DNA from: UBA1206 sp045600105
GTDB lineage: Bacteria; Bacillota; Clostridia; Oscillospirales; CAG-382
Assembly: GCA_045600105.1 (NCBI GenBank)
Contig: JAZRXG010000034.1
Span: 1 to 64,000 of the forward strand
Length of the DNA: 64,000 bases
Direction: 5' to 3'
Below the pieces are notes generated by a model. It was not told the origin of the DNA, did not search any database, and saw only the letters and a program-made list of their open reading frames with translations. This document shows positions 43,883 through 50,519 of this stretch, in pieces. The position numbers were made by a program, and so were the translations under genes. The first letter of the stretch is position 1, and the number at the start of each line of letters is the position of its first letter.

Positions 43883-44490
43883 CGAAATATATCATTCCTC
43901 AGACCGATAAGGTCGTCTGGGACAACGTTCCCAAAGCGTTCATCAAAAGCTATACGTGGGGCAGCGACTATATGCCCGTGGCTTACGGTCAGGTCGCCTG
44001 CGTCACCGGCAAGGGCTTTGCCGTCAGACTCGTCTGCCACGAGAACGACCCCAAGGCAGTCTATTTCAACTACGGCGATCCCGTACATACCGACAGCTGC
44101 CTCGAGTTTTTCCCCGCGTTCAATAATCAGTCGCCTTATTACATAAACCTCGAAGCCAACGCCAACGGCGCTTACGTCTGCGCGAGACGCACCTGCCGCA
44201 AGGACAAAGTGCCCGTCGAGCAGCTCATCGACGTCGAGGAGCTCCGCCCGAAGGCAGAGAAGCACAACGGCTACTGGTCGGTCGAGTATTTCATCAAAAA
44301 CGAGACCATAAACGCTCTCTTCGGTGTGTCCGACTTCCCGGAGGGCTATACTTTCAAAGGAAATATGTACAAATGCGGCGACGAGACAGCCGTACCTCAC
44401 TTCGGCTCTCTTTATCCGATCGACCTGCCGTCGCCTGAGTTTCATTGCCCGCAATTCTTCGGCGAATTCGTCATTGGCAAAAAAGAATAA
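43879..44490 (+). CDS. CBM9-like carbohydrate-binding protein
   Basis: 203 residues without a signal peptide. The frame continues upstream, but ATG 43879 in the ATGA overlap begins the family sequence (MTKYIIPQT...). Features of the 'carbohydrate-binding family 9-like' group are FAVRLVCHENDP, DSCLEFFPAFNN, FYINLEANANGA-type strand, and VEYFIKNETINALFG. The domain may sense or bind glycans inside the cell, or be exported by other means. Its role beside a coiled-coil membrane protein is unknown. Confidence 0.82.
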   Translation: MTKYIIPQTDKVVWDNVPKAFIKSYTWGSDYMPVAYGQVACVTGKGFAVRLVCHENDPKAVYFNYGDPVHTDSCLEFFPAFNNQSPYYINLEANANGAYVCARRTCRKDKVPVEQLIDVEELRPKAEKHNGYWSVEYFIKNETINALFGVSDFPEGYTFKGNMYKCGDETAVPHFGSLYPIDLPSPEFHCPQFFGEFVIGKKE

Positions 44491-44508
44491 AAAAAGTCAA
44501 AAAAGATA

Positions 44509-44537
44509 TTGACAAATCGTCTGCGATGTGGTACAAT
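44509..44537 (+). promoter_or_regulatory. sigma-A promoter of tRNA-Ser
   Basis: -35 TTGACA (44509-44514), -10 TACAAT (44532-44537), 17-bp spacer, about 26 bp before the tRNA. Confidence 0.82.
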
Positions 44538-44562
44538 CCCTTCTGTTGCCACAAGCAGCTTT

Positions 44563-44654
44563 GGAAAGATGGCTGAGCTGGTCTAAGGCGCACGACTGGA
44601 AATCGTGTGTGGGCTAATACCCCACCCAGGGTTCGAATCCCTGTCTTTCCGCCA
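44563..44654 (+). tRNA. tRNA-Ser (anticodon GGA)
   Basis: Acceptor GGAAAGA pairs with TCTTTCC. The anticodon loop CTGGAAA gives GGA, reading UCC/UCU. A long class II variable arm (GTGGGCTAATACCCCAC) and T-loop GTTCGAATC are seen, and CCA is encoded. Confidence 0.95.
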
Positions 44655-44656
44655 AA

Positions 44657-44687
44657 AAATCACTTGCATAAGCAAGTGATTTTTTTA
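44657..44687 (+). terminator. Terminator of tRNA-Ser
   Basis: ATCACTTGC (44659-44667) pairs with GCAAGTGAT (44672-44680), then a T-run. Confidence 0.88.
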
Positions 44688-44813
44688 TGTCGCAGGCTTG
44701 GTATGTCATCCGCCGAAGGGTATATCATAACACCGTGTGCGTGTATCAATCTACTCCCGCAATACAACTCCTTCGGTTCTTATGCCGCACGTTCGCGTAA
44801 GAAAAACGAGGAT

Positions 44814-44847
44814 CTCTTTTGTCTGTCATGACGAAAGAGTTTTTTTA
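44814..44847 (+). terminator. Terminator upstream of spo0A
   Basis: CTCTTTTGTC pairs with GACGAAAGAG (one G-T pair) and is followed by seven T residues. The tRNA-Ser terminator is already upstream, so this one ends a separate short transcript or insulates spo0A. Confidence 0.8.
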
Positions 44848-44866
44848 TCCATTATTATCCCGAATA

Positions 44867-44894
44867 TTGACGAATTGCGTGTTTATGGTATAAT
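44867..44894 (+). promoter_or_regulatory. First spo0A promoter with overlapping 0A box
   Basis: -35 TTGACG (44867-44872), -10 TATAAT (44889-44894), 16-bp spacer. TGACGAA (44868-44874) matches the Spo0A box TGNCGAA and overlaps the -35. Confidence 0.68.
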
Positions 44895-44907
44895 ATGTAT
44901 CGAAAAT

Positions 44908-44914
44908 TGTCGAA
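44908..44914 (+). promoter_or_regulatory. 0A box between the spo0A promoters
   Basis: TGTCGAA is a perfect match to the Bacillus subtilis Spo0A box. Its place between two promoters of the spo0A homologue suggests autoregulation. Confidence 0.6.
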
Positions 44915-44954
44915 TCGTGTCGTGTTATGCGCGGCAAAAATGTCAAAAACAATA

Positions 44955-44982
44955 TTGAAACGGCGAAAAACGGTGCTACAAT
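44955..44982 (+). promoter_or_regulatory. Second spo0A promoter
   Basis: -35 TTGAAA (44955-44960), -10 TACAAT (44977-44982), 16-bp spacer, 38 bp before the ATG. Confidence 0.6.
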
Positions 44983-45019
44983 TGTTTGCGTAAACCAAAA
45001 CGAGGAAAGAGGAAAGTAT

Positions 45020-45799
45020 ATGGAAATGAACGAAGCTTACGGAAAAGTGATAATATCCGACAGATCCCGTGATTTCAGGTCAAGGTGCGCCGACGAGCTC
45101 CGTAGATGCGGCATCGAAATCATCGCGGAAGCCTCCGACCCGACGGAAGCCTACAAGAAGACCGCCGATCTTAAACCTCAGGTCCTGCTGTGTGAACTCA
45201 GCGTGTCGTCCGACGACTGCGTTTCGCTGATCGAAAAGTGCCGAAGTACGCTCGGAAAGAACTCGCCCGAGATAATCGTGATGTCGTCGTTCAACAACGA
45301 GGAAGCGTTCCGCGAATGCTGCGACGCCGGTGCCGCCTACTGCGTCATAAAACCGCTCGACTACAAATTTCTCGCTTCACGCATAACGAGACTCATCCGG
45401 AACAGAAAACGCAGCCTTGCCGACGTTTCCGAATCGTTCGAGCTTGAAAGCCGCGTGACGTCAATGCTGCACAACATGGGCGTGCCCGCGAACCTCAAAG
45501 GCTATTATTACCTCAGAAGCGCGATAATCAGGTCAGTCAACGACAGAAGCAACCTCGAAATGATAACGAAAAAGCTCTATCCCGAGATCGCGAAAGAGTA
45601 TTCTTCCACTTCGTCGAGAATAGAGCGTTCGATGCGTCACGCCATCGAGGTGGCGTGGCAGCGGGGTGACCCCGATATTCTTTATAAGTATTTCGGCTAT
45701 ACGGTGTCGGCGTACAAGTCAAAGCCTTCGAACAGCGAATTCATCGCCATGCTCGCCGACAACATATACCTCAAGAAAAAGGAGCTCGCGATAAGGTGA
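45020..45799 (+). CDS. spo0A: Spo0A homologue with degenerate receiver
   Basis: 259 residues from ATG 45020 (GGAAAG upstream). The C-terminal effector domain is unmistakably Spo0A: SMLHNMGVPANLKGYYYLR, SSTSSRIERSMRHAIEVAW and FGYTVSAYKSKPSNSEFIAM. The N-terminal receiver has the CheY-like outline, and the Lys of KPLD (K111) and a Ser in the Thr position (S89) remain. But aligned without gaps to B. subtilis Spo0A the phospho-acceptor D56 is E59 and the metal-binding D11 is R15 (D10 is kept as D14). So normal phosphorylation looks impossible, and Glu may mimic the phosphorylated state. It controls sporulation or stationary-phase genes in relatives; the effect here is inferred. Confidence 0.9.
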   Translation: MEMNEAYGKVIISDRSRDFRSRCADELRRCGIEIIAEASDPTEAYKKTADLKPQVLLCELSVSSDDCVSLIEKCRSTLGKNSPEIIVMSSFNNEEAFRECCDAGAAYCVIKPLDYKFLASRITRLIRNRKRSLADVSESFELESRVTSMLHNMGVPANLKGYYYLRSAIIRSVNDRSNLEMITKKLYPEIAKEYSSTSSRIERSMRHAIEVAWQRGDPDILYKYFGYTVSAYKSKPSNSEFIAMLADNIYLKKKELAIR

Positions 45800-45805
45800 T
45801 CCCGA

Positions 45806-46099
45806 TCATTGACGCACCGTGCGTCTGACGCTGCTCCTCGTCGAGGAAAGGGAAGTGCGGTAAGAATCGCGCGCGTCGTGGAACGCGAGAAGAACGCGGA
45901 GAACGTTTTTGGTGAATTTGTTCAGCTTCTCTTTTTTGAGGAGCGACGCGGTCGTGAAGCACACGAGAGAAAGAAGAATGAACATTCCCATAAGTACGGG
46001 CGTTTTCCACCAGACGGCGCTGCTGTGTCCGCATACGCAGAACGCAAGTATAAGGGCGTTCGCTCCTATAACATTAAGAAGAGTTCTTATTGTTTTCAT
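45806..46099 (-). CDS. Small membrane protein (97 aa)
   Basis: 97 residues with two hydrophobic helices (about 7-25 and 32-53) and a basic C-terminal half. ATG 46099 is preceded by AGAGG at good spacing on the minus strand. It is convergent with spo0A (six bases between stops) and divergent from the S24 repressor gene, whose operator-like repeats lie in the shared upstream region. The family is not recognised. It could be a target of that repressor. Confidence 0.65.
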   Translation of the reverse strand: MKTIRTLLNVIGANALILAFCVCGHSSAVWWKTPVLMGMFILLSLVCFTTASLLKKEKLNKFTKNVLRVLLAFHDARDSYRTSLSSTRSSVRRTVRQ

Positions 46100-46133
46100 T
46101 TTGATTACCTCTCAAAAAAATTGAAAATTATTG

Positions 46134-46162
46134 TTGACAAGTCACTTACGATTTGATATAAT
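46134..46162 (+). promoter_or_regulatory. sigma-A promoter of the S24 repressor gene
   Basis: -35 TTGACA (46134-46139), -10 TATAAT (46157-46162), 17-bp spacer. Confidence 0.85.
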
Positions 46163-46237
46163 CATTTTAGTGATTTTGTGAGTGTATTGTATCCCTAAAA
46201 TAGGGAAATGTCAATACCTAATCACTAAAAAGATGAA
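46163..46237 (+). promoter_or_regulatory. Operator-like repeats before the S24 repressor
   Basis: TCATTTTAGTGATT just after the -10 and AATCACTAAAAAGATGA (46219-46235) are inverted copies. Between them is the palindrome CCCTAAAATAGGG (46193-46205). Sites like these are typical of autoregulated XRE/S24 repressors. Confidence 0.6.
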
Positions 46238-46293
46238 AATAGTCGTTTTGCACAAAAACTTGACGCAAATTTGTGAGTTTTGTGGAGGTAATC

Positions 46294-46914
46294 ATGTTTA
46301 TTGACAATCTTAAAGAGCTCATGGCTGAAAACAAGGTGACGCGTGCCCGCATCACCGCCGACCTTCATTTCGGAAAGAATCAGATCAAATACTGGGAGCA
46401 GAACGGAAACGTGCCGAGCGGAGCCGTGCTGCAGAAGATAGCCGACTATTTCGGCGTCAGCATAAATTATCTGCTCGGGGAAGACGAAGGCGACCTTTCC
46501 AGATACGACAACATCACGCCGATCACCAAACGCCGCATACCGCTCATAGGCGATATCGCCTGCGGTCAGCCGATCCTTGCCGAGCAGGACTACGACACGT
46601 TCATCGACGCGGGCGCTGCCGAAGACGCCGATTTCGCGCTCCGCGCCTCGGGCGACAGTATGATAAACGCGCGCATATACGACGGAGACATCGTTTTTAT
46701 ACGTTCTCAGCCGATGGTGAACAACGGCGACATCGCCGCCATCGTCATTGACGACAGCGCGACACTCAAGCGCGTTTACTTTTACCCCGAAAAGAAAAAG
46801 CTCGTCCTGAGCCCCGAAAACGCCAAGTACGAGCCGATGGTATATATAGGAGAAGAGCTCCGCGAGATACGCATCCTCGGCAAAGCGATAGCTTTCCAAA
46901 GCGTGATAAGATAA
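46294..46914 (+). CDS. XRE-S24 self-cleaving transcriptional repressor
   Basis: 206 residues from ATG 46294, preceded by GGAGG. An XRE helix-turn-helix (about 1-62) joins a LexA/CI-type S24 peptidase domain. The scissile bond is C90-G91 in DIACGQP, the catalytic Ser is S122 in SGDSM, and the Lys is K159 in ATLKRVY. All parts needed for RecA-stimulated self-cleavage are present. It would repress nearby promoters until DNA damage. No phage genes are nearby, so it is either a relic or a host damage-response regulator. Ends at a bidirectional terminator. Confidence 0.9.
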   Translation: MFIDNLKELMAENKVTRARITADLHFGKNQIKYWEQNGNVPSGAVLQKIADYFGVSINYLLGEDEGDLSRYDNITPITKRRIPLIGDIACGQPILAEQDYDTFIDAGAAEDADFALRASGDSMINARIYDGDIVFIRSQPMVNNGDIAAIVIDDSATLKRVYFYPEKKKLVLSPENAKYEPMVYIGEELREIRILGKAIAFQSVIR

Positions 46915-46920
46915 AAATAA

Positions 46921-46957
46921 AGCGTCGAAAAGAGAGTTTTCTTTTCGACGCTTTTGT
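46921..46957. terminator. Bidirectional terminator
   Basis: GCGTCGAAAAGA pairs with TCTTTTCGACGC, followed by TTTTG. It separates the S24 repressor from the convergent HigBA pair. Confidence 0.88.
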
Positions 46958-46961
46958 TCTT

Positions 46962-47273
46962 TTATGCTCTGACTATTCCGGATTTGAGCGGAAATGCCGG
47001 ATCGGATCGCGTGAGCGACAAAAGACGGCAGGCAGTTCCTTCAGGATGATTTTTTCCCGCTTCCCACGCTTCGACGGTTTTTACGGATACGCCCATAAAC
47101 TGTGCAAAAAGAACTTGCGTAAGTCCGGTATTGTTGCGGATCTCTTTTATTTCGCCGGGCGTGAAGGTATCCACGGCAGTGATAGTCAATGTGGTCGTTT
47201 TTGCTTTTAAGTTGCCTTTTTCATATTCTATCGCCTGATTCAATCCGGTTTTTATTTCGTCAAATATGCTCAT
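46962..47273 (-). CDS. higA: HigA-like antitoxin (XRE family)
   Basis: 103 residues. The C-terminal half is a helix-turn-helix: EIKEIRNNTGLTQVLFAQFMGVSVKTVEAWEAGKNHPEG is spread over about 41-79, and is typical of HigA/NadS antitoxins. The N-terminal part should bind and block the toxin. It follows the toxin gene (27 bp gap), the reverse order that marks HigBA. It probably binds the two palindromes in the promoter upstream of the toxin. Confidence 0.88.
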   Translation of the reverse strand: MSIFDEIKTGLNQAIEYEKGNLKAKTTTLTITAVDTFTPGEIKEIRNNTGLTQVLFAQFMGVSVKTVEAWEAGKNHPEGTACRLLSLTRSDPAFPLKSGIVRA

Positions 47274-47300
47274 AACGTTTCTCCTTTCTCAAAAGCGGTA

Positions 47301-47645
47301 TTATTTGTTTTCTTTAAGCTGATTTTCGAGAATATTTATCATCCGGCGCAGTTCGTTTCTCTCGCTCATTGTAAGATTATCCTTTTCGTCTTTTGAATAT
47401 GCGGTGATGAGATAAATTTTTTCATATATTTCAAAATCAACGTATATCACTCGTATACTTCCGCTTTTTCCGCGGTCTTCAAAGGCAAAGCGCATTTTTC
47501 GAACTCCGCCCGTTCCCTGCATTACGGCACCGACTTTCGGGTCGGACAATAATTCTATCTGAAGTCTGCGAAGGTCGTCATCGTTGAGACCGAGGGACTT
47601 CCATTTTGAACGAAATATTGGAAGTTCAATAAAAGAACGTGTCAT
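47301..47645 (-). CDS. higB: HigB/RelE-like toxin
   Basis: 114 residues. The pattern FIELPIFRSKW, GAVMQGTGGVRKMRF, GKSGSIRVIYVDF, YLITAYSKDEKDNLT is that of the RelE-superfamily HigB toxins, which cleave mRNA on the ribosome. Length is normal. It is the first gene of the pair; the ATG at 47645 follows GGAGATGCC. A compact autoregulated promoter lies directly upstream. Confidence 0.9.
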   Translation of the reverse strand: MTRSFIELPIFRSKWKSLGLNDDDLRRLQIELLSDPKVGAVMQGTGGVRKMRFAFEDRGKSGSIRVIYVDFEIYEKIYLITAYSKDEKDNLTMSERNELRRMINILENQLKENK

Positions 47646-47674
47646 ATGGCATCTCCAATCATTACTGTATTTAC

Positions 47675-47703
47675 AGTATACCCTATTAAATAGGGTATGT
47701 CAA
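47675..47703 (-). promoter_or_regulatory. HigBA promoter with palindromic operators
   Basis: On the minus strand -35 TTGACA (47703-47698) and -10 TATACT (47680-47675), 17-bp spacer. The palindrome CCCTATTAAATAGGG fills the spacer. A second palindrome, TACTGTAAATACAGTA (47664-47679), overlaps the -10 and start site. Antitoxin binding to either would block RNA polymerase. Confidence 0.85.
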
Positions 47704-47721
47704 GAGAGTATTAAAAAAATT

Positions 47722-47757
47722 TCAAAAAAAGAGCCGCGGATTTTTGCCGCGGCTCTT
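47722..47757 (-). terminator. Terminator of pepF
   Basis: GAGCCGCGG pairs with CCGCGGCTC; on the minus strand seven T residues follow. Confidence 0.9.
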
Positions 47758-47767
47758 GGTGTTTTTG

Positions 47768-49519
47768 TCAGCAGAGGGAAATGAATTCGTCGATCTCGTC
47801 GGCAAGTATCTGCAGCGACGCGCGCCAGAATTCCTTGTCCGTGAGGTCGATGCCGGCAACGAGCGCCGCGTCCTCGACGGTGGCGACGCCGGTGGTCTTG
47901 AGCAGCTTTTTGTAAAGCGGCACGAACGACTCGCCGTCGTGCAGATATTTGGCGTAAAGTCCGCGCGCGAACAGACCGCCGAAAGCGTACGGGAAGTTGT
48001 AGAACGAAAGTCCGCCGCTGTAATAATGGCTCTTGCAGACCCACATATACGGGTGCAGGCACGACTGGTCGAGACCGTCGCCGTAGCCCTTGCGCTGGGC
48101 GTCGAGCATCAGCTCGCAGAGCGACGGAGCAAAGAGAAATTCGCCTTCGCGGCTCGCGAATACGGACGTTTCGAAAACGTAGCGCGAATAGATGTCACAG
48201 ATTATCTGCGTCGCGTCCATGAGCTGGCTTTCGATGAGTGCGCGTTTTGCGATCGGGTCCTTTTCGGCGCTTATCGCCGCGTTCATGGCGACCACCTCGT
48301 TGAACGTGGAAGCTGTCTCGGCAACGGGCATCGAAACGTCAGTGTTGAGGATGGAGTTTTCGCTGAGGCAGTAGTTGTGGAACGCGTGACCGAGCTCGTG
48401 AGCGAGCGTGACAACATCGCCGAGAGCGCCGTCGTAGTTGGTGAGTATGCGGCTCTGACCGAGCGGATGCAGATCGGAGCAGAAGGCGCCGCCGACTTTG
48501 CCGTCGTGCGGATAGAAGTCGATCCACTCTTCGTCGAACGCTCGCTTTATCATCGCGGCTTCGTCCTTGTCAAAACCGGAGAAAAGCTCCACGAGATAGT
48601 CGCGTGCTTCTTCGGTGGTGAACTGGCGGTCGTTGCCTTCGAGCGGCGCGAACAGATCGTACCAGGGAAGTCCGTTCTCGTGACCGAGCAGCTTTGCTTT
48701 TGCTTTCAGATATTCCCGGAACTTGGGCAGATATTCTTCCATCGCGCCGATGAGAGCGTCGAGGGTCTCTTTTTTCATCTTGGCGTTTTTGAGCGCCTCG
48801 TCAAGCGGAGAATCATATCCCTTGAGCTTGCAGCGGTTGATGACTTCGAGCTTTATCGAGTTGAGCGCGAACGCCACGCCGTCCTTGATGCGGTCGTACG
48901 CCTTTATTTCGGCTTCGTACGCTGCCTTGCGGACGTTCTGATCGGGATCGTACGCCTTGTTGCGGATGTCGGAAAGGTTGGTGATCTTGCCGTCGTATTC
49001 AACGGGGACGGTCGAGGTCAGATAGCTCTGCAGGTCGCTCCACGCGGAAGAGCCGCTTATCGAATAAAGGCTCATCACCTGTTCGACTTCGGGAGAGAGA
49101 CTGTATTTCTCGTGTTCCTTTATGTTCATGATGTGGAATCTGTGCTCGGTGAGGAGCTCGTCGCTCGCGATGACGCTTTCGATGTCGGGGATGGAAGCGA
49201 CGTATTTGACGAACTTCGCTTCGGGAGCGGCAAGGGCAGACATCTTCTGCGAAAGTCTGCCGAGCACGGCTGCCGACTCGACGTCGGAAGTGTTGGTGCA
49301 CTGACGGAACTGCGGATAAGAGAAAAGGAGCGTAAGAAGCTCGTTTATGCGTATGGAAAGGGAAATATCCTTTTTGAGAATTTCTTTCGGATCGCCGTCA
49401 AGCGACGCGGAAAGCTTTTCGACTTCCGCGATAAGGGAATCAAGCTCCTTTTCGTCGCGTATGAAGCGTTCGTCGTCGAAACCGTTGTATAATTCTTTGA
49501 GAGACCATTCGGTGTTCAT
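47768..49519 (-). CDS. pepF: Oligoendopeptidase F, M3 family
   Basis: 583 residues from ATG 49519, which follows AGGAGGAAAAAGC; ten codons further upstream are also open but include the RBS. An N-terminal helical domain (about 1-110) leads to the M3 catalytic domain with HELGH (H374, E375, H378) and the third zinc ligand Glu in AETASTFNE. The C-terminal region has the SYRYVF-type FETSVF and YNFPYAFG blocks common to PepF. It digests short peptides in the cytoplasm. It is monocistronic and divergent from rpsB. Confidence 0.95.
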   Translation of the reverse strand: MNTEWSLKELYNGFDDERFIRDEKELDSLIAEVEKLSASLDGDPKEILKKDISLSIRINELLTLLFSYPQFRQCTNTSDVESAAVLGRLSQKMSALAAPEAKFVKYVASIPDIESVIASDELLTEHRFHIMNIKEHEKYSLSPEVEQVMSLYSISGSSAWSDLQSYLTSTVPVEYDGKITNLSDIRNKAYDPDQNVRKAAYEAEIKAYDRIKDGVAFALNSIKLEVINRCKLKGYDSPLDEALKNAKMKKETLDALIGAMEEYLPKFREYLKAKAKLLGHENGLPWYDLFAPLEGNDRQFTTEEARDYLVELFSGFDKDEAAMIKRAFDEEWIDFYPHDGKVGGAFCSDLHPLGQSRILTNYDGALGDVVTLAHELGHAFHNYCLSENSILNTDVSMPVAETASTFNEVVAMNAAISAEKDPIAKRALIESQLMDATQIICDIYSRYVFETSVFASREGEFLFAPSLCELMLDAQRKGYGDGLDQSCLHPYMWVCKSHYYSGGLSFYNFPYAFGGLFARGLYAKYLHDGESFVPLYKKLLKTTGVATVEDAALVAGIDLTDKEFWRASLQILADEIDEFISLC

Positions 49520-49610
49520 GCTTTTTCCTCCTGATGATATTTTCTTCATTATACCATTTATGCCGTGGAATGTAAAGATAAATTTTTATAATAAAAATTC
49601 CCGAAAACTA

Positions 49611-49639
49611 TTGCAATTCAAATAAAACTGTGCTATAAT
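49611..49639 (+). promoter_or_regulatory. sigma-A promoter of rpsB-tsf
   Basis: -35 TTGCAA (49611-49616), -10 TATAAT (49634-49639), 17-bp spacer. Confidence 0.85.
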
Positions 49640-49645
49640 CCCATT

Positions 49646-49775
49646 TCGGTGCGTTATGCCACCAAGAAAAACACACACCGCCTTATGCCGTCGGGTGTTT
49701 CCGCGTTTACGGGGACGAAAAAACGGTAAATTCAAAAGGGCGTGTGGCGGGTAAAACCCGGAAGGAGCAATCATC
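49646..49775 (+). promoter_or_regulatory. Leader of rpsB-tsf mRNA
   Basis: About 130 nt of leader lies between the predicted start and the rpsB ATG. It is GC-rich with several short inverted repeats. It would suit S2-dependent feedback control, but I cannot fold it reliably or match it to a known family. Confidence 0.35.
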
Positions 49776-50519
49776 ATGTCAGTCATCTCTATGAAACAGC
49801 TTCTTGAAGCAGGTGTTCATTTCGGACATCAGACAAGAAGATGGAACCCCAAAATGGCCGAGTATATCTTTACCGAAAGAAACGGTATCTATATCATCGA
49901 CCTCCAGAAGACCGTTAAAAAGGTTGAAGAAGCTTATATGTTCATCCGTGACATCGCGGCTGAGGGCGGCAGCATCCTTTTCGTCGGCACCAAGAAACAG
50001 GCTCAGGAAGCTATCAAAGAAGAAGCCGAAAGAGCTGAAATGTACTACGTAAACGTTCGTTGGCTCGGCGGTATGCTCACCAACTTCAAGACCATCAAGA
50101 AGTCCATCGCCAAGCTCCAGACCCACAACAGAATGTCCGAAGACGGCACCTTCGACATGCTTACCAAAAAAGAAGTCGCTGCCCGTATGAAGGAAATGAA
50201 CGACCTTGAAAAGAACCTCGGCGGTATCAAGGATATGAAGAACCTTCCCGCTGCCATTTTCATCGTTGACCCCAAGAAAGAATGCAACGCGGTAAGCGAA
50301 GCCAAGAAGCTCGGCATCCCCGTAGTGGCTATCGTTGACACCAACTGCGATCCCGACGACGTTGATTACGTGATCCCCGGCAACGACGACGCTATCAGAG
50401 CCATCAAGCTCATCGCTTCCGTAATGGCTGACGCCGTTCTCGAAGGCAAACAGGGCGAACAGTTCACCGATTCGTCCGAAAACGCAGAAAAAGCTGAGGA
50501 GGAAGAAAACAATGGCTGA
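49776..50519 (+). CDS. rpsB: 30S ribosomal protein S2
   Basis: 247 residues. The start MSVISMKQLLEAGVHFGHQTRRWNPKM is typical; further S2 marks are IYIIDLQKT, VRWLGGMLTNFKT and IPVVAIVDTNCDPD. It is on the small subunit, next to the platform. AAGGAG precedes ATG. The last bases overlap tsf by eight nucleotides (ATGGCTGA). An acidic C-terminal tail (about 230-247) is longer than in E. coli. Confidence 0.98.
   Translation: MSVISMKQLLEAGVHFGHQTRRWNPKMAEYIFTERNGIYIIDLQKTVKKVEEAYMFIRDIAAEGGSILFVGTKKQAQEAIKEEAERAEMYYVNVRWLGGMLTNFKTIKKSIAKLQTHNRMSEDGTFDMLTKKEVAARMKEMNDLEKNLGGIKDMKNLPAAIFIVDPKKECNAVSEAKKLGIPVVAIVDTNCDPDDVDYVIPGNDDAIRAIKLIASVMADAVLEGKQGEQFTDSSENAEKAEEEENNG

Larger units (their letters stand above)
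44688..45019 (+). other. Non-coding interval before spo0A
   Basis: No gene is seen. The left part (44688-44813) contains repeated TATRTCAT motifs around a small hairpin and ends at a strong terminator (44814-44847). The right part holds two spo0A promoters and two TGNCGAA boxes. Confidence 0.6.

Noticed and set aside
46134..47703. Prophage remnant around the S24 repressor
   Set aside because: No integrase, structural gene or attachment-site repeat was found. Neighbours are spo0A and HigBA.
47744..49492. 582-codon open frame on the plus strand
   Set aside because: It is antisense to pepF over its whole length, has no recognisable domain, and pepF has HELGH, RBS and terminator.
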